DNA of 64,000 bases from Macropodus opercularis (Eukaryota; Chordata; Actinopteri; Anabantiformes; Osphronemidae), in assembly GCA_030770545.1 (NCBI GenBank), contig CM061107.1:7776001-7840000 (forward strand), given 5' to 3'. The notes under the pieces were generated by a model. That model made no database searches. It had not been told where the DNA came from and worked only from the letters and a program-made list of their open reading frames with translations. Of the stretch, positions 27,701 to 39,420 are shown piece after piece (within the stretch, counting starts at the first letter, position 1; each line of letters opens with the position of its first letter). The position numbers and the translations under genes were made by a program.

Positions 27701-30700
27701 AAAAGATTTGAGGATGTTGATGATGGCTTCAGGATGGCAACAGTATATTATGAGAGCTCGAGATGGAACTTGTCAGCTCTGCTAATCGTACACCTCACGT
27801 CGCAGCTCCTGCTGAGCGAGAGAAAGCTAAATCTTAAATCCTGCCTAAGCAGGGGAGCCCGCATCACAGGCGTATTTAATATTCATACCATATTTTGGAG
27901 CCGCTACTGAAGCAGAGTGAGCAGGAGGAGCGAGCAGTTTGTATCCTCCCTGCGGAGCCTGTCTCTTCCTCTGAGCTGGAGGTCTCAGACTGACTTCTCT
28001 GTCACATCCCCCACAAGAGTCTGCTGCAATGCTACGAACTTTAAATTTGATCGTGAAACAAGCTACTTCACGTCACATGTGAAGACCTCCCTCCCTCATC
28101 AGTGCTGCTCGCTAACATTTTGCTAATTATATACTGTACAGATTAAGTTATTCAAGAACACAAAGTATTTTGAAATTTACAAGTTTTATCCAAAGTCGGG
28201 TTGAGAGATGTGATGGTATCTCAGAGGATATAAGGCTGCCGTGTTCACATCACGAAATAATTAAAATAATGTCAATTTATAGTACTGAGTCGTTGGAAGC
28301 AGTTAAAATTGAAAATCCCATCTAATATTTCTCATATATAAAAATAATGTATTATTCCGTTCTATTAATATTTTATTCCAACTAATGCATTGAAGTAATG
28401 ACTTAACAGCAAGAAGACAGGAAGCTCTGAGAAGGACTAAAAGGAAAATGTAGATGTTGATGCTGCCAAAGTTGCTCCAGTTTTTCCTGCACTTTGAAGA
28501 GATCGGAGGCCACGTGCTGTATGCCACGCCGTGTAATTGCGATTTTGTGGAACCACTAAAAATGGGACACAATGAATCTCCTCGCATCTTCAGCTGAAGC
28601 ACCAGCCTTCACATGCCCCATAAATCCACATAATAGTCCATAGGTGTTGACTCAGAATTCGCTTCGATCACTATCAGTCTTTCTGTGATCATCGCTGCCA
28701 CCGCAGGCTGACGAGGCGTTCTCTCTACGGCTGTTTACTCTGCGCTCGTGCAGGCGCACACACGAAATATGAATGTCACAACATGCATTGAAGATCTGAG
28801 ATCACAACTCCAGCAAAACCCCAAGTGTGATTAAAAAGAGCCTGTTTTGTTTTATCAGCCCTCTCTGCTTCCCTTATCAGCTCATTTGCATAATTAACAG
28901 CGGCTGACGCTGTCCTCGTGAGCAACTTGCAGTGTGATTTCTGCTGCTTGGAGTTCTGTCCTACTTCACGGAGTCACTGCAAACCGGTTTTCTGTTGGCA
29001 GTAACGGCAGGATTACACCTTGGTACAGTACATGGTGTTTCTAAGATCTGCTAATTGTCCAGACCTTCCACTGAGATCGTTCTTATCTGCTGACGCTTCA
29101 ACCTGGGCAGAAGGGAAATGCTTCTCCAGCAGATGCAGCTTTAAACGCTCCCGTTCACTCAGCTGATAAAGTTGGTAGATGCACAGTTCATGCAAATTCC
29201 TCATTCCTGCCACGAAACACGCTGAAAGACTGTAACCTCCGTAGTTATTCACGGACGCTTAATTAAGTGACAGAACATTTAAAAAGAAAAAAAGCATCAG
29301 AAACAAATAACAGTCGTATAGTCAACAGGTTACAGTAATGTCCTGCTTTCATTCCTTTGTCATTGTCAAAGCAACTGCTGCGCCATTTAACATAATAACT
29401 GTCTTCTTAAACAGCACTTTTGGCTTTTATCCATATCTACATATCCCAGATTAGACTGCGCTCATGAATATAACACGAGGCATTTTTAAAGCGCACAAAT
29501 TGGAAATTATCCTCTTCAGCAGAGTTCGCCTGTGTTCTGCTGGCCACACTTTGATCAGATACCGTTTTAATTGCAGCATCCTAAAGGAATGAAAGACGAG
29601 AAATATTACATTTCGCTTGCCTGTTCTAATATAATTAGTCTGCTACAGCTTTACCAGACTGAAGCCCGGACACTGTTCACATCACAGAGTTGTGTGTGAG
29701 TGTTTGTCATGTGAGTGTGAAACTAAAGGGCACGTGAAGGTCAGCTGATGTAGCACAGGGGCATGTTTTACAAAGAGATCTTTAGAAAAATGCTGAGAGG
29801 AAGGTGACTTATGCAGTGTGATGAGTAATCCGACTCTCTTCAGTTTTCCCCCTGCTCTAAAATGCTGTCCTCTGCTCTTCCTACCAACACGCTCTCCCCC
29901 CCCCCCCCCCTCTCTCTCTCTCTCCTCTCTGCATTGCATGAACTCCATCCCTCTTACGCCTGCCTTCTCTAAATGTTTGTCTCTCTCTGCAGGCTCTCTG
30001 ACCGTGTCCATCACAGACATGCGTGCTCCAGTGGTGGGTGGCTCCGGGGGGGTCTACGCTCTGTGTTCGGCGCATCTGGCCAACGTTGTCATGGTAACTG
30101 CCACCATCATCATCATCTCCTCTATTGTTACGTACGTCTGGAAACTGTTGTCAATGGAGAGAGAACGTCAGCAAACTCCACTTTTTTATTTACATTTATT
30201 TCCTGCTGCACCGGGATAACATCATAATTCAATAATAATTGTCATGACCTCTTATCTAGTCACCAACACACCTTCAGCTTCTTTCACTGTTCCCATCATC
30301 TGTAACAATAAGCCTCATGTCAGGATCTTATCTATTATTAAGACTGTGATATGTGTGTCCCATGAAAACACAGGCAGAGAAACCCTCCCAGATGCTTTCT
30401 TCCCTCCCTGCGTTTACTTGTGTGGCTTCCTGTCACAGGGTTTCTGTGTGAAATGCCTTCGACATTCTCTTCAATTCTTCAGGCGGTGTTACATCTGACG
30501 AATCACTTTAACTAATGCTGCTGTTCACTGTGGGCGGCTGAGATGCCAGCAGGGATAGAAATCAAAGTGCACTGACGGGCCCAAAGCAACGACTGTGTAA
30601 CTGTAAAACTGTGCTCGTGGCACCTAACAGACAGTGGATTTGGTTTGTTATGTTTGTTGTGGGGAAAAATCTTTTAAGGCGTATCTGACGAGCTTTTGAA

Positions 30701-32651
30701 ACTTGTGGACGTCCAGGAGGCAGCTGTCGTAGTGAGACGTTACACACTTTATTTTCAGTGTGTATGCGTTTCTGACCAGCGTCTTGATGATCCTCTGCAC
30801 TTCATACACACACAGACACACAAGTCAGATTCCTTCAGCAACTCTCCATTTCAATGTCAGCAGTGTGATAACAAGATCTGTACCAGACAAAATGGATTGG
30901 CTGTCCTTTGTTTAAAGATTGCCCTCCTTGTCCTCCTGTGAGAGCGGAGGCACGTCAATGCAAATTGCCTCCCATCAGAGAGCAGCAGCGTCGCATCACA
31001 CCCAGCTCAGCTCTGCACTGCTGTGTTAACCTCTCCCCTCCACGATAGCCATCGTCTATCTGCAGAAATATTCACTGCCACTCCTTCCTCGTTGTAGACG
31101 TATGATCTCAGCAGGTTTTATTTGTACACGCCTTTTTAATGTTGCACGGCTTTCACGCTTGTTTTTCCACTAACGGAGGAAAAGGGCAAAGTGGTTCTGG
31201 GTCGTTTTACCGCAGCCTGCAAACTGAAGGGAATGCGATTAGTGCAATTTTTCAACCTGTGGAGTAAATATATTATTATAGGTCAGGATGTGATGCTGCT
31301 TTTTCCACCTAAAGAGCCACTCAAGCTATTTATTGGCCCATTCTCACCTTCTGGTAAATTATTTTAGCCCTAATTGATACCGTGCCACTTGGTTGGAACC
31401 AGTAAGTGGAGAGCAGCCAGGTGTATAATGACGTCTCTGTCTTCTGTACAGTAAGTGCTGCCTCCTTGTATTATCTCTCTCTATGCTCTAAACATGTCCA
31501 CAGGGTAGAACGTGTAGTGTTTTGTGCCAGGTTCCTAATATACACATAAACTGTACGTTGTGGTTGTTTGTGTCGTGTCGTGATTGTTTGCGCTGACGTG
31601 ACACTTTCGCTCTCTGTTGCAGAACTGGGCTGGGATGCGTTGTCCGTACAAGCTGCTCCGCATGATCCTGGCGCTAGTTTGCAGTAAGTTCTCCAGATTT
31701 ACTGTCCTGCTGCTTTTTATGTGGACATGATCAATTCACCTTTCATTTCCAGCACAACTTTTCTGCAAGTATTTATCATCTGAACCTCTTAGGAGCTGAG
31801 ACTCTCTGTTTGGACACGTTGCTTTATTCTCAAAGAATCTGAGTCACTTGTCCTTTTTCTCCACACAAGGGCCGAGACTGTGACTTTCATTAGTGAGCAA
31901 TATGTTCCCTCCATCTGTCCGGCGCCTGACGCCCCCGAACTGAGAGCGTGGCGAGTCTCCGTCAGAACTTTATGTCTCTCCTCAGTATTTTAGAAACGGG
32001 ATCATTTCAAAATAAAATATGACACAGCTGGTGTGAGGACTAAATTAACATTTGCTCTAGTTTTATGGTATTTTTTCAACTGAAGAGACTCTAATAAAGC
32101 ATAAAGAAGAAACAGTGGAAGCCATTTGTAAAGTAAAGATGCAGTTACATTATTTAGCTGCAGAACCAGACTTGAAGGCTTGGACGCAACTGAAACCTGC
32201 CTTCGACCTCTGACCACTGTTTCACCATAACTTGAGTCTAGATGACGACGCCATCAAATGAAGTGTACTGTGTTAAGTGGTGGCTGTAGATGACTGTGCA
32301 TTTAAGACCTCGTGAGAGGTGACTGGTTCTGTCTGGAGTGAATTGTTCCTCACACGTCGTGATTGTGTTTTCTCCACAGTGAGTTCGGAGGTGGGCCGTG
32401 CCGTCTGGCTGCGCTTCTCCCCACCGCTGCCCTCCTCGGGCCCCCAGCCCAGCTTCATGGCACACCTGTCAGGGGCCGTGGTCGGCATCAGCATGGGGCT
32501 GCTCATCCTGCGCAGCTACGAGGAGAGTCTGCAGAAGCAGTGCTCCTGGTGGGTCATCGTCTTCTCCTTCATCACCTTCCTCCTCTTCGCCATCTTCTGG
32601 AACATCTTCGCCTATGAGCTCTTGGGGGTGCAGATCCCTCCTCCTCCCTGA
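7217..32651 (+). CDS. rhbdl1: Rhomboid-related protein 1 (intramembrane serine protease)
   Basis: Eight coding exons join in frame: 7217-7255, 13615-13773, 19791-20015, 20825-20973, 21068-21180, 29993-30093, 31623-31683 and 32380-32651. They give 372 residues; mouse RHBDL1 is about 373. All introns are GT-AG. The protein starts [13 protein letters not shown] and ends IPPPP, as in mammals. Residues 14-66 carry two degenerate EF-hand-like loops. The rhomboid core follows: [13 protein letters not shown] near 179-191, catalytic Ser246 in GGSGGVYAL, and catalytic His311 in [10 protein letters not shown]. The usual HxxxN motif reads QxxxN (Gln194, Asn198), a known trait of RHBDL1. RHBDL3 was considered, but [16 protein letters not shown] and [11 protein letters not shown] fit RHBDL1 better. 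Family knowledge places it in secretory-pathway membranes, cleaving single-pass transmembrane substrates. Introns 1, 2 and 5 make up most of the locus. Confidence 0.96.
7256..13614 (+). other. rhbdl1: rhbdl1 intron 1
   Basis: A 6.4 kb intron from the GTAAGC donor at 7256 to the TTTCCAG acceptor ending at 13614. It holds a (GT)n microsatellite at 8131-8162 and scattered open frames of 60-130 codons that match nothing I recognise and lack splice support. I see no nested gene. Confidence 0.8.
8131..8162. repeat. (GT)16 microsatellite
   Basis: An uninterrupted GT dinucleotide run of about 32 bases in rhbdl1 intron 1. Confidence 0.97.
15527..15566. repeat. (GT)20 microsatellite
   Basis: A perfect GT run of about 40 bases within rhbdl1 intron 2. 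Confidence 0.97.
16540..16557. repeat. 18-bp perfect palindrome
   Basis: The sequence actctacttaagtagagt equals its own reverse complement over 18 bases. It lies in rhbdl1 intron 2 and may be part of an old mobile-element end or a dimeric factor site. Confidence 0.8.
18667..18728. repeat. (CA)31 microsatellite
   Basis: An uninterrupted CA run of about 62 bases in rhbdl1 intron 2, the longest simple repeat in the window. It is likely to be length-polymorphic. Confidence 0.98.
23672..24062 (+). promoter_or_regulatory. Intronic CpG-rich patch with strong-context ATG
   Basis: CpG dinucleotides are dense here, peaking at 23970-24016 (gacggcggcggtggcgcggcc), unlike the rest of the intron. An ATG at 23997 sits in a near-ideal start context (gcggccATGG). 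It opens a 21-codon frame starting [14 protein letters not shown] and stopping at 24062. I see no good splice donor close by. It could be an internal promoter of rhbdl1 or of a non-coding transcript; the short frame alone does not make a gene. Confidence 0.3.
24301..24331. repeat. Perfect 13-bp inverted repeat (hairpin)
   Basis: tgtatttctatgg at 24301-24313 is followed by the 5-base loop agatc and its exact reverse complement at 24319-24331. The pairing does not extend outwards, so the stem is shorter than a typical miRNA precursor. Confidence 0.85.
28884..28896. promoter_or_regulatory. POU octamer fused to TAATTA homeodomain site
   Basis: ATTTGCAT (28884-28891) overlaps TAATTA (28891-28896) by one base. 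Such composite POU/homeodomain clusters are common in developmental enhancers. The assignment rests on motif match alone. Confidence 0.3.
29896..29923. repeat. C15 homopolymer followed by (TC)n
   Basis: Fifteen consecutive C residues run into a TC repeat about 70 bases before the acceptor of rhbdl1 exon 6. The tract extends the pyrimidine-rich region upstream of the splice site and is prone to slippage. Confidence 0.95.
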
Positions 32652-35600
32652 TGATGGCCCCCGCTTCACGCCCTCCTGCACATACAGTTCCTCCTTTGAT
32701 CGTAATTAACTTTCCCATTTCCTCTCATGTTAGACCCAATTGAAATGATAAGAAGTCAGTCAAAACTAAAATTGACCAAGAATTCTTTTCTACAGATACT
32801 TTGCAAATCAAAGAAATATATCTCTTTTATTAAAGAGGGATTACAGTAGCAACAAATACAGGTGAACGTTCCTCAGATCCATTTTGAGGAGCAGTATATC
32901 CTTTTCTATACACTGAAGTCATTCTCATTACCAGCGCTAACCTTTCAGTGAGCATTTAGCCATTGTGCATTTTTTAGTGGCTTTCTAAAAAGCAGTTGCA
33001 TCAGTTGTTGTTTTATTGCGTCTTTCATACACGTAAAGACCTCAGATAAGAGAAATCGGAGTTCATGACACATGCCTCCTAGTGAATTAAAAGAAGGAGA
33101 ATGATAGGACTGTGTGTTGGGGAAACTTACTGTCTTTTATAAAGATTGGAGATGAGGATCAATTGCAGCAACAGCCCCTTAAACTAATACAGTTTCAGCA
33201 TTTTCGCAGAATAGACGTCTGAGTCGGAAAATGTGAAAAGAGTTTCGGGAAGAGCGAAGAACGTGTTAATACCTGCAGCAGCAATAAAAAAAACTGAAGC
33301 GCCAGTGAAATATGATTTTTGAAATTTCACTTTACTGCCCTGCTGTAACTCACAGGGATCACTGGGGCTTTTTGCAAAGTTGCTGACACACGAAGTCTAA
33401 TAAAAAGAAATCTTTCAAAAACATTTTCCTTGTCAAAGCAGGTGCAGGAAGGAAGGAAAAGTTGTAAACGCCAGATTTCAAGCAACGTTTCTGTGGATTC
33501 TGTTGTTAGGTTAGAGGCATCAGGTCATTTTCACAGAGGGGAAGCTTTCTCTATAATAACTCCATAAACTTATACCTACACTGTGGATACAGAAATATAG
33601 TTCACACAACATAGACAACACGTGACGACAAGGATTCTACGTGACAGAAAAAGAAAATGAAGAGAAAATGACCGTTAACCACCAACTTGCTAGACACTCC
33701 ATGTAAAATATGCCATGTCATACTCTGTGGCTGTTAGCGAGACAAGGACACACACAAACACACGCTTCTCTTTGCCTCTGAGAGCCACTGGCTGATTCTG
33801 TAGGTCAACATGGACAAAGCAAAGAGAAGAACACCACTAAGACACACACCCGCACACACACTGGGTTCTGCCTGCTCTCGTTCTGACAGACTGAACTGGG
33901 GAGGGCGTGGATGAGTCATCACCTGACCTCTGACCTTTGCGTCCCACAGGGCATTGGGGTCTCTCTGTCAGGCCCAGTCTATACCTCAGTTTCTCATTCT
34001 TAGGGACTAGTATACTTTTGTAAAGGAATGTACTTATGAAGAAAAAAGAGTGTTATTAAGTTGTCCCCATTTTTCGTTTGATAGTGGATGTGTATATTGT
34101 ATGTTCATAACCAAGAGTATATTTATTGTAATTTTTTCCTCTTTGGGAGGAAAGAGAACCGTTTCAAATGGTGCAAAATTAATGCTATGATTGTTATTCT
34201 CCTGATAACTCCTATATGGCTCCTTTGAAAAATAGCCCATGAGGCAAAATACCCTAATCACAGACTACTCAAGCTGACTTGATTTTATAAATCTTTAGTG
34301 CTCTACAAAATAAGCCATAGAAAGAACTAATTAGAGAGAGAAAAGGGTCTTTGTTGATCGTTTGCATCAGTTAACCTTCATTTTTCCTGTGTGATCAAAC
34401 ATCTGTTTGTTGTGAGTATTTAACACATCAGGTAAAAGAAGACAACGCGGGACTGTCTGAAACTGTTTTACATGTAGCTGAACTCATTTTCAAAACTTAT
34501 TTGTATTTGGCACAGCTTAAATTTGCAAGTGTCCAAACTCCCACGTCCCCAAAGTGAGTGTCTGCCTCGTTGCAGTTCTTCTTCTTTGCCAAATAAATTA
34601 TAGACAGGTCTTCTGTTGTATAATATTTCCAGAGTGGTTGAAGCTTTTGGAAAAGCTGAGCCGAGGATTTACATTTAACTATGCTATGTTCCACTTTCAC
34701 TAGTTTAATCAATAATTCATTTGAATGTCCATCGGCTGCCTGGAAAGAAAGAAATAGGTATTTGCCAATTTAGTAGTTGGTCATAAATACAGAATTTGCT
34801 TCCACATGCAGGTGTAATAACATAAAGACGTGTTAAATGTGGGAATAAGCCATTTTCAGATACATAAAAAAAAAAAGAAAAGATCCACCAGTACACAAAC
34901 GTTATGGATACATGTTGGAGAATCTTCAGTATGTGGAGGATTATTGTGTTTTTGCTTAGGTTAGCAAGACTCCTTGATAAATAATGCATACATACCCTAT
35001 TAGCCTGTAATGAAGATAAAGAAGATGCCTGAGTGGAGGTTAATGTGCCTCTTTAACTTAAGATTCATAGGAACCCAGAAGGGTTGTACAAGGGCTAGTA
35101 AATGGCTGTGTTTTAGTAGAACATACGAACTGTGAATTCTACCCCTGCTAGAAGAACAGATAGGACTGAAAGTTTTATGAATCCGTGTTGCCCGTAAATC
35201 TCAAAAAACAAAATGGCGCAAAGCCTTCAGTATTTCATTTATGCGGACGGACACCATGTCCGTCTGTAACACGCTGGGCGGAATGTTTTCAGGAGTAATT
35301 TATGTCTTTATTAAGCCAAATCTCATGGGCCTGAGCCAACCACAGCCCCAGAACACCTACACAACAAAAGTCACCTGGTGTCTGGTAAAAGCCCCTCCAA
35401 CATTCAGACAGCAGCTCTAGAAAAGGAGACGAGCGGCCGACTCGCATCCTCCGGCTGACGGCGTGTGACAGCTTGAGTTTGTGAGGAAAGGCAGAAACAA
35501 CACACAACAGTGACGCCACTCATCATAAAACCCTGCCATGCTTCCACATCCTGTCATGCTCGCATCACAACACCCTGCTCGTGTCTGATTGATGCATGGC

Positions 35601-37042
35601 TGGTACAGGGTGCACCAGAGCCCACAGCCAGAGCTTCAACGCGATCTCTGACGGGCTGCGTGATGTTAATTAAACTGCCGTTTCTGAGTGACACATTTCA
35701 TTTCAAGCAGCATAGCAAACGTTTGGCGAGGGAGCAGCCTGTCAATAACGTATGATCAGCTCTCAGTTGGTTTCAATATGGCTACGACTGCAGTGTGGAC
35801 CATGTTGTGGTTTGACTGCTCACTTCTCTGCCTGTCTCCTTAAAAACGCAGCACGCTTGACTTTCCCGTGGCTGCTTTTTCTCATTTCCTGTTGGTCATA
35901 TATGAGTTTTTTACTCTTGTTATAATATGACTGGTGTCATGTGCCATATTCTCTACTGCTGTAACCTTTCTTTAATGCTGTTTTACCCTTTGCCAATCCA
36001 TTGTGCTGTTATGCCCAATGCCTTGTTATAATATATAAGAGCTCAGGCTGAAGGGCTGCTTTGCTGTAGGATTTATTCAACGTGACTCATAAAAGAAAGC
36101 TACAGCTGTAGATTCAGTAATTGCTCTGAATTGCTGCTTGTCAACAAACCGGCCAGGCTGCTTTTTCTTATTGTTCTTTGCCGCTCAGAGATGGACAAAG
36201 GTCACTGCAGGACTGTGTGGGTAAAGCAGGCAAGTGTAGCTCCAGAGACGGTGACGCCGAAAGCTGAAATGCTGGGTTAGAGGCTCTTGAACCTTCACAC
36301 CAGCGTCCCAGATGATCCTGAATGTGATTGTGATACAATGTTTTAAACAGGGTCAGATGGTAAAGTTAGACTAAATTCTCTGGCAGAACTTACCAAACTA
36401 CTGTGCACAAACTGAACTGAACATGCAGCTGTGAAACGCCGTGTTTGCAGATTGTCATAGTTTTAATGATTCTGGTTTTCTGGTGGATCATGTCTGAAAC
36501 CTGCATAAATAATATTTAGTAGCCTGTATTAGAGCACACATTTACTGCATGGTGAAGGGAAATGATGAGAAGTGGTAGCTTTTTAGTTTATATAATTTCT
36601 ACACTGTCGATTTCTTGACTTGGTTTCTCTACACGCCGGTATTACAGGTGATTTCTTTTAATGTTAATTGTCTCCCTCGGACGGTAGCGAGTCGAAAACA
36701 TCTGCGCTGCTGTGCTCGTTTTTCATGAGCTGCATACTTCTATCGACAAAATGGTGCCAAGCTTACGAGGTCCGACCTCTTAAACCAGACAAGAGGTTGG
36801 ACCAACACAGCGTTTACAAAAGAAAAAGCAGAAGCTATTTTTCTCCTGGTCATGAGGAAACTAAAGGAAAACTAAATTTACATATGGATAATTTCTATCA
36901 AAGTCCTCATTATTTCACAAGCTATTGTACTTTTTAAATGTTCTGAACTGAACCATTTTATATTGTATATATATAAATATATTTTGTTTTATTTTGTACT
37001 GTTCATTGTATTTTGCTTTAATTTAGAAACAATATGAATAAA
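32652..37042 (+). other. rhbdl1: Probable long 3' UTR of rhbdl1 / intergenic DNA
   Basis: No second gene is recognisable between the rhbdl1 stop and a clean AATAAA at 37037, so the whole 4.4 kb may be 3' UTR. Shorter forms are possible if an internal signal such as aataaaa near 33400 is used. The stretch includes a YY1-like CAAAATGGCGC near 35209 and a short CpG-containing inverted repeat at 35246-35264. An 89-codon frame at 36668-36937 resembles nothing known. Confidence 0.45.
37037..37042 (+). terminator. rhbdl1: Polyadenylation signal, probably rhbdl1
   Basis: A canonical AATAAA on the plus strand lies in an AT-rich tail and is followed by GT-rich sequence (ctgtggttttaattgtg). It sits only 187 bases before the stop codon of the convergent minus-strand gene. 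Confidence 0.55.
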
Positions 37043-37206
37043 GAACAATACTGTGGCAACATCCCACTGTGGTTTTAATTGTGCATTGATGGTTAAGGAA
37101 ACTTTAATTGGTTGTTGCCAGAAAATATGAAATGTTTGTCAGTTTTTTTCCAGCATTTAAACATCTCCACACATTTATTGAAAGACTTCATGTTGTAAAA
37201 ACAACT

Positions 37207-37212
37207 TTATTT
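37207..37212 (-). terminator. Polyadenylation signal of the HhH-like gene
   Basis: AATAAA on the minus strand, 17 bases after the stop codon at 37229. A second minus-strand AATAAA lies at 37174-37179. Confidence 0.5.
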
Positions 37213-37228
37213 AACAACCGTGCATTTT

Positions 37229-39180
37229 TCACATTGATCTGAGCTTCTTTGTTGGTCTGTGGTCAGTGTCGGCCTCAGAGAGCTTCACGCTGACATCCTT
37301 TAGCAGTGGGAGCTGCTGCTGTGCAGCTGTGGTCAACGCCCACAAACACAGCTCCAGCCTGTGGGGCGTCCAGTCCTGCTGCGGATCCGCTGGAAGGTAT
37401 TTATATGTGCAGCTTTGTTCAACAATGCAGTTCACCCATAGAAAGGCATGGATTAAATACGAATAAATAGAGAAGTAAATCAAATGTATTATGGGTTTTA
37501 TACTACTGTATGTATGCATGCAAGTAAGAAAACATGGAATTTGGAACTTGTCCAGAACTCTGAATGGAAAATGATGCATTTAGGTTTATTTTGTCCACCA
37601 TTAGCCCCAAGCTGGTCTTTTTTTTTTAAGTTTCAGCAAACAATTTTACCCGTCACTTATTTCTTTTGAGCATCTAGAAGCCAGTCGTAAACGCAGCGCA
37701 ATTTAAAAAACCTAATAGCAGTTCTCTGGGTGTTTCTCTCAGATAAGTGGTGCAAACAAATGTATGTGTTTTGTTTGGGCCCCTGCGACAGTAAGTGAAC
37801 CTTTCCCTACTGCACCATCTACATTCTGTCTTTACGAAGACAATGCAGAAAAGGATTGATGTACTAGAATATTGAAATGCCACAACTCACCTTTGTTTAA
37901 ATGTTCAGTCCGCTCACGCATCTTGCCCAGGTACAAAGCATAGTGCTTGGCTGTGTACTGGACAGGCTTTAGTCCTGGTACGCACTCCATGGCTTCATCA
38001 GACATGAACGCAGCTTGTTCTGGGGCTGCTGCTGCTAACACAGCTGGAACAAAACTGACAGTCAGCCTCAAGCTATGCTCAATGCAAACTATTTAATTGC
38101 GAACACTTTTCTGTGCCGTTATTGTGAGTTTATAAAAACACAGACGCTGCATCAGTTTGATTTCTTAATACTGTAGCAATTTCCTGCAGGGTCTTTAGAA
38201 ACAGAACAGAAACTCTGGAGGAACCTGAAGCGGTGGCTGGGCCGACGCCTTTCAGGAGGCTGAGCGCTGCGATCGCCGCCTGCACGTCAGGCAGAAGGCT
38301 GAACGCCTTTCTGGAGCATTTCTCCACGGTGTCCTCGCTGTTGGACGCCACCAGCTGCTGCAGCCTCGGCCTGAACTTCCCTCTCTGCGGAGAAGTGCGC
38401 AGAGGGCCACTTAAGGACACAGCTTCACTCTCAGGTAAATAATGACCAAATCTGTCGCGTGGGTGTGTGAAACGTTTTCGGGAATTTTGCGATGACTGGA
38501 CTCTACTTACGGTGAGCTTCCACTCCATCAGTTTCACGAGTTCTGACCGAGTGACATGTTTGTCAAGTCGACTTGAAATCAGTGTGGGCAACTCCTCTTG
38601 GTACCTGAAGACAGAGAGCACTCAGATGAGTAGGCTTATATCCACGCAAGGCAGTCAAAACATAAAAAGCACGTTTCTTATCACTTAACTTATCATTAAG
38701 TTCAATAAAGATAAGAACAAGAAGTTCTGTTAGAAATATTACAGGCACCACAGAAGCCTGATCAGTCTGGGATTGCAAAAGAACGGTGGCAAGATGTGGT
38801 CTCTGGAGATTTAGTTTGTTATTCTCTTTACTGCACTTAATGATTAATAAATATTCATGACATTTTTTGAAGGCTGCCTCTCTTACGTTTACTGCTTAGA
38901 CCAATCGCACAGCAGTGTTCTTGTGAATATGCACTTAATAAAGAGATGCTCGGTAGAACAGGCTCTTCTTGATCTCAACGTGAACAGATACAACTCAAAC
39001 AAACACAACAAAGAGCTGGTGCGTGTTAGCGTGTTGCTGTGACAGGCATCACCACTTGTCAAGCCTCAGCAGAGCTCCCGCCTTCTTTCCCGCGGCCTTG
39101 GCCTCCACGACGTCCCAGTACTGTTGATACACCGTCCTCCAGGAGGCTGGGTCCCCGCAGGCGAACAGGGCAGCGCTCAT
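37229..39180 (-). CDS. Uncharacterised protein with HhH-GPD-like segment
   Basis: Five coding exons, 5' to 3' on the minus strand: 39180-39053, 38604-38511, 38384-38225, 38043-37891 and 37389-37229. All introns are GT-AG, the frame is continuous and the product is 231 residues. It starts MSAALFACGDPASW and ends TKKLRSM, a basic nuclear-signal-like tail. I do not recognise a named vertebrate gene, but similar unnamed proteins occur in animals and fungi. Residues 70-178 contain WKLTRGKFRPRL, then LLKGVGPATASAVLAA (117-132), a helix-hairpin-helix like LPGVGxxTA of DNA glycosylases, then FMSDEA with Asp143 close to the position of the HhH-GPD catalytic Asp. The lysine of bifunctional enzymes is Ala124 here, and no iron-sulphur cysteine set is seen. 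A nucleic-acid-binding or glycosylase-like role is inference only. The gene is head-to-head with wdr24. Confidence 0.85.
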
Positions 39181-39420
39181 ACCTGCAAACGCACAAACAA
39201 CCACCTGAATGCACTTAGACGCGCATAGCGTGTCGCTGTGTGTCAGACAATTCCACTGTGGCACTAAACTCCTGAATGAACCGCGAGGCTCCTGTTATGG
39301 GATTCGGACATCTCGCGAGACGATAGCAAATACTACTTCCGGTACTGCAACCACTGGGCAACAGTTTCACAAGGTCTGTTCCTTGAAATACCTAATTACT
39401 AACTTTGCATTTGCACTCTT
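39181..39420. promoter_or_regulatory. Probable bidirectional promoter (HhH-like gene / wdr24)
   Basis: The start codon of the minus-strand gene at 39180 and the wdr24 gene on the plus strand diverge from this region. It contains the palindrome TCTCGCGAGA (39311-39320) and an ETS-type ACTTCCGG (39335-39342), both typical of TATA-less housekeeping bidirectional promoters. No TATA box is seen. The first wdr24 exon is probably non-coding and lies just to the right. Confidence 0.6.

Larger units (their letters stand above)
21181..29992 (+). other. rhbdl1: rhbdl1 intron 5
   Basis: An 8.8 kb intron in phase 1, just upstream of the exon that encodes the catalytic serine. It contains a CpG-rich patch at 23672-24062, a perfect 13-bp-stem hairpin at 24301-24331, an octamer/homeodomain cluster at 28884-28896 and a C15/(TC)n tract shortly before the acceptor. 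No nested protein gene is recognised. Confidence 0.8.

Noticed and set aside
13615..32651. Assignment as RHBDL3
   Set aside because: Diagnostic stretches ([27 protein letters not shown], QxxxN) fit RHBDL1, and wdr24 synteny agrees with RHBDL1.
32363..32709. Overlapping plus- and minus-strand frames at the last rhbdl1 exon
   Set aside because: Alternative readings of a GC-rich conserved coding exon; only the rhomboid frame matches a family.
36668..36937. 89-codon plus-strand frame before the AATAAA
   Set aside because: No homology, no splice context and ordinary AT-rich composition; probably 3' UTR.
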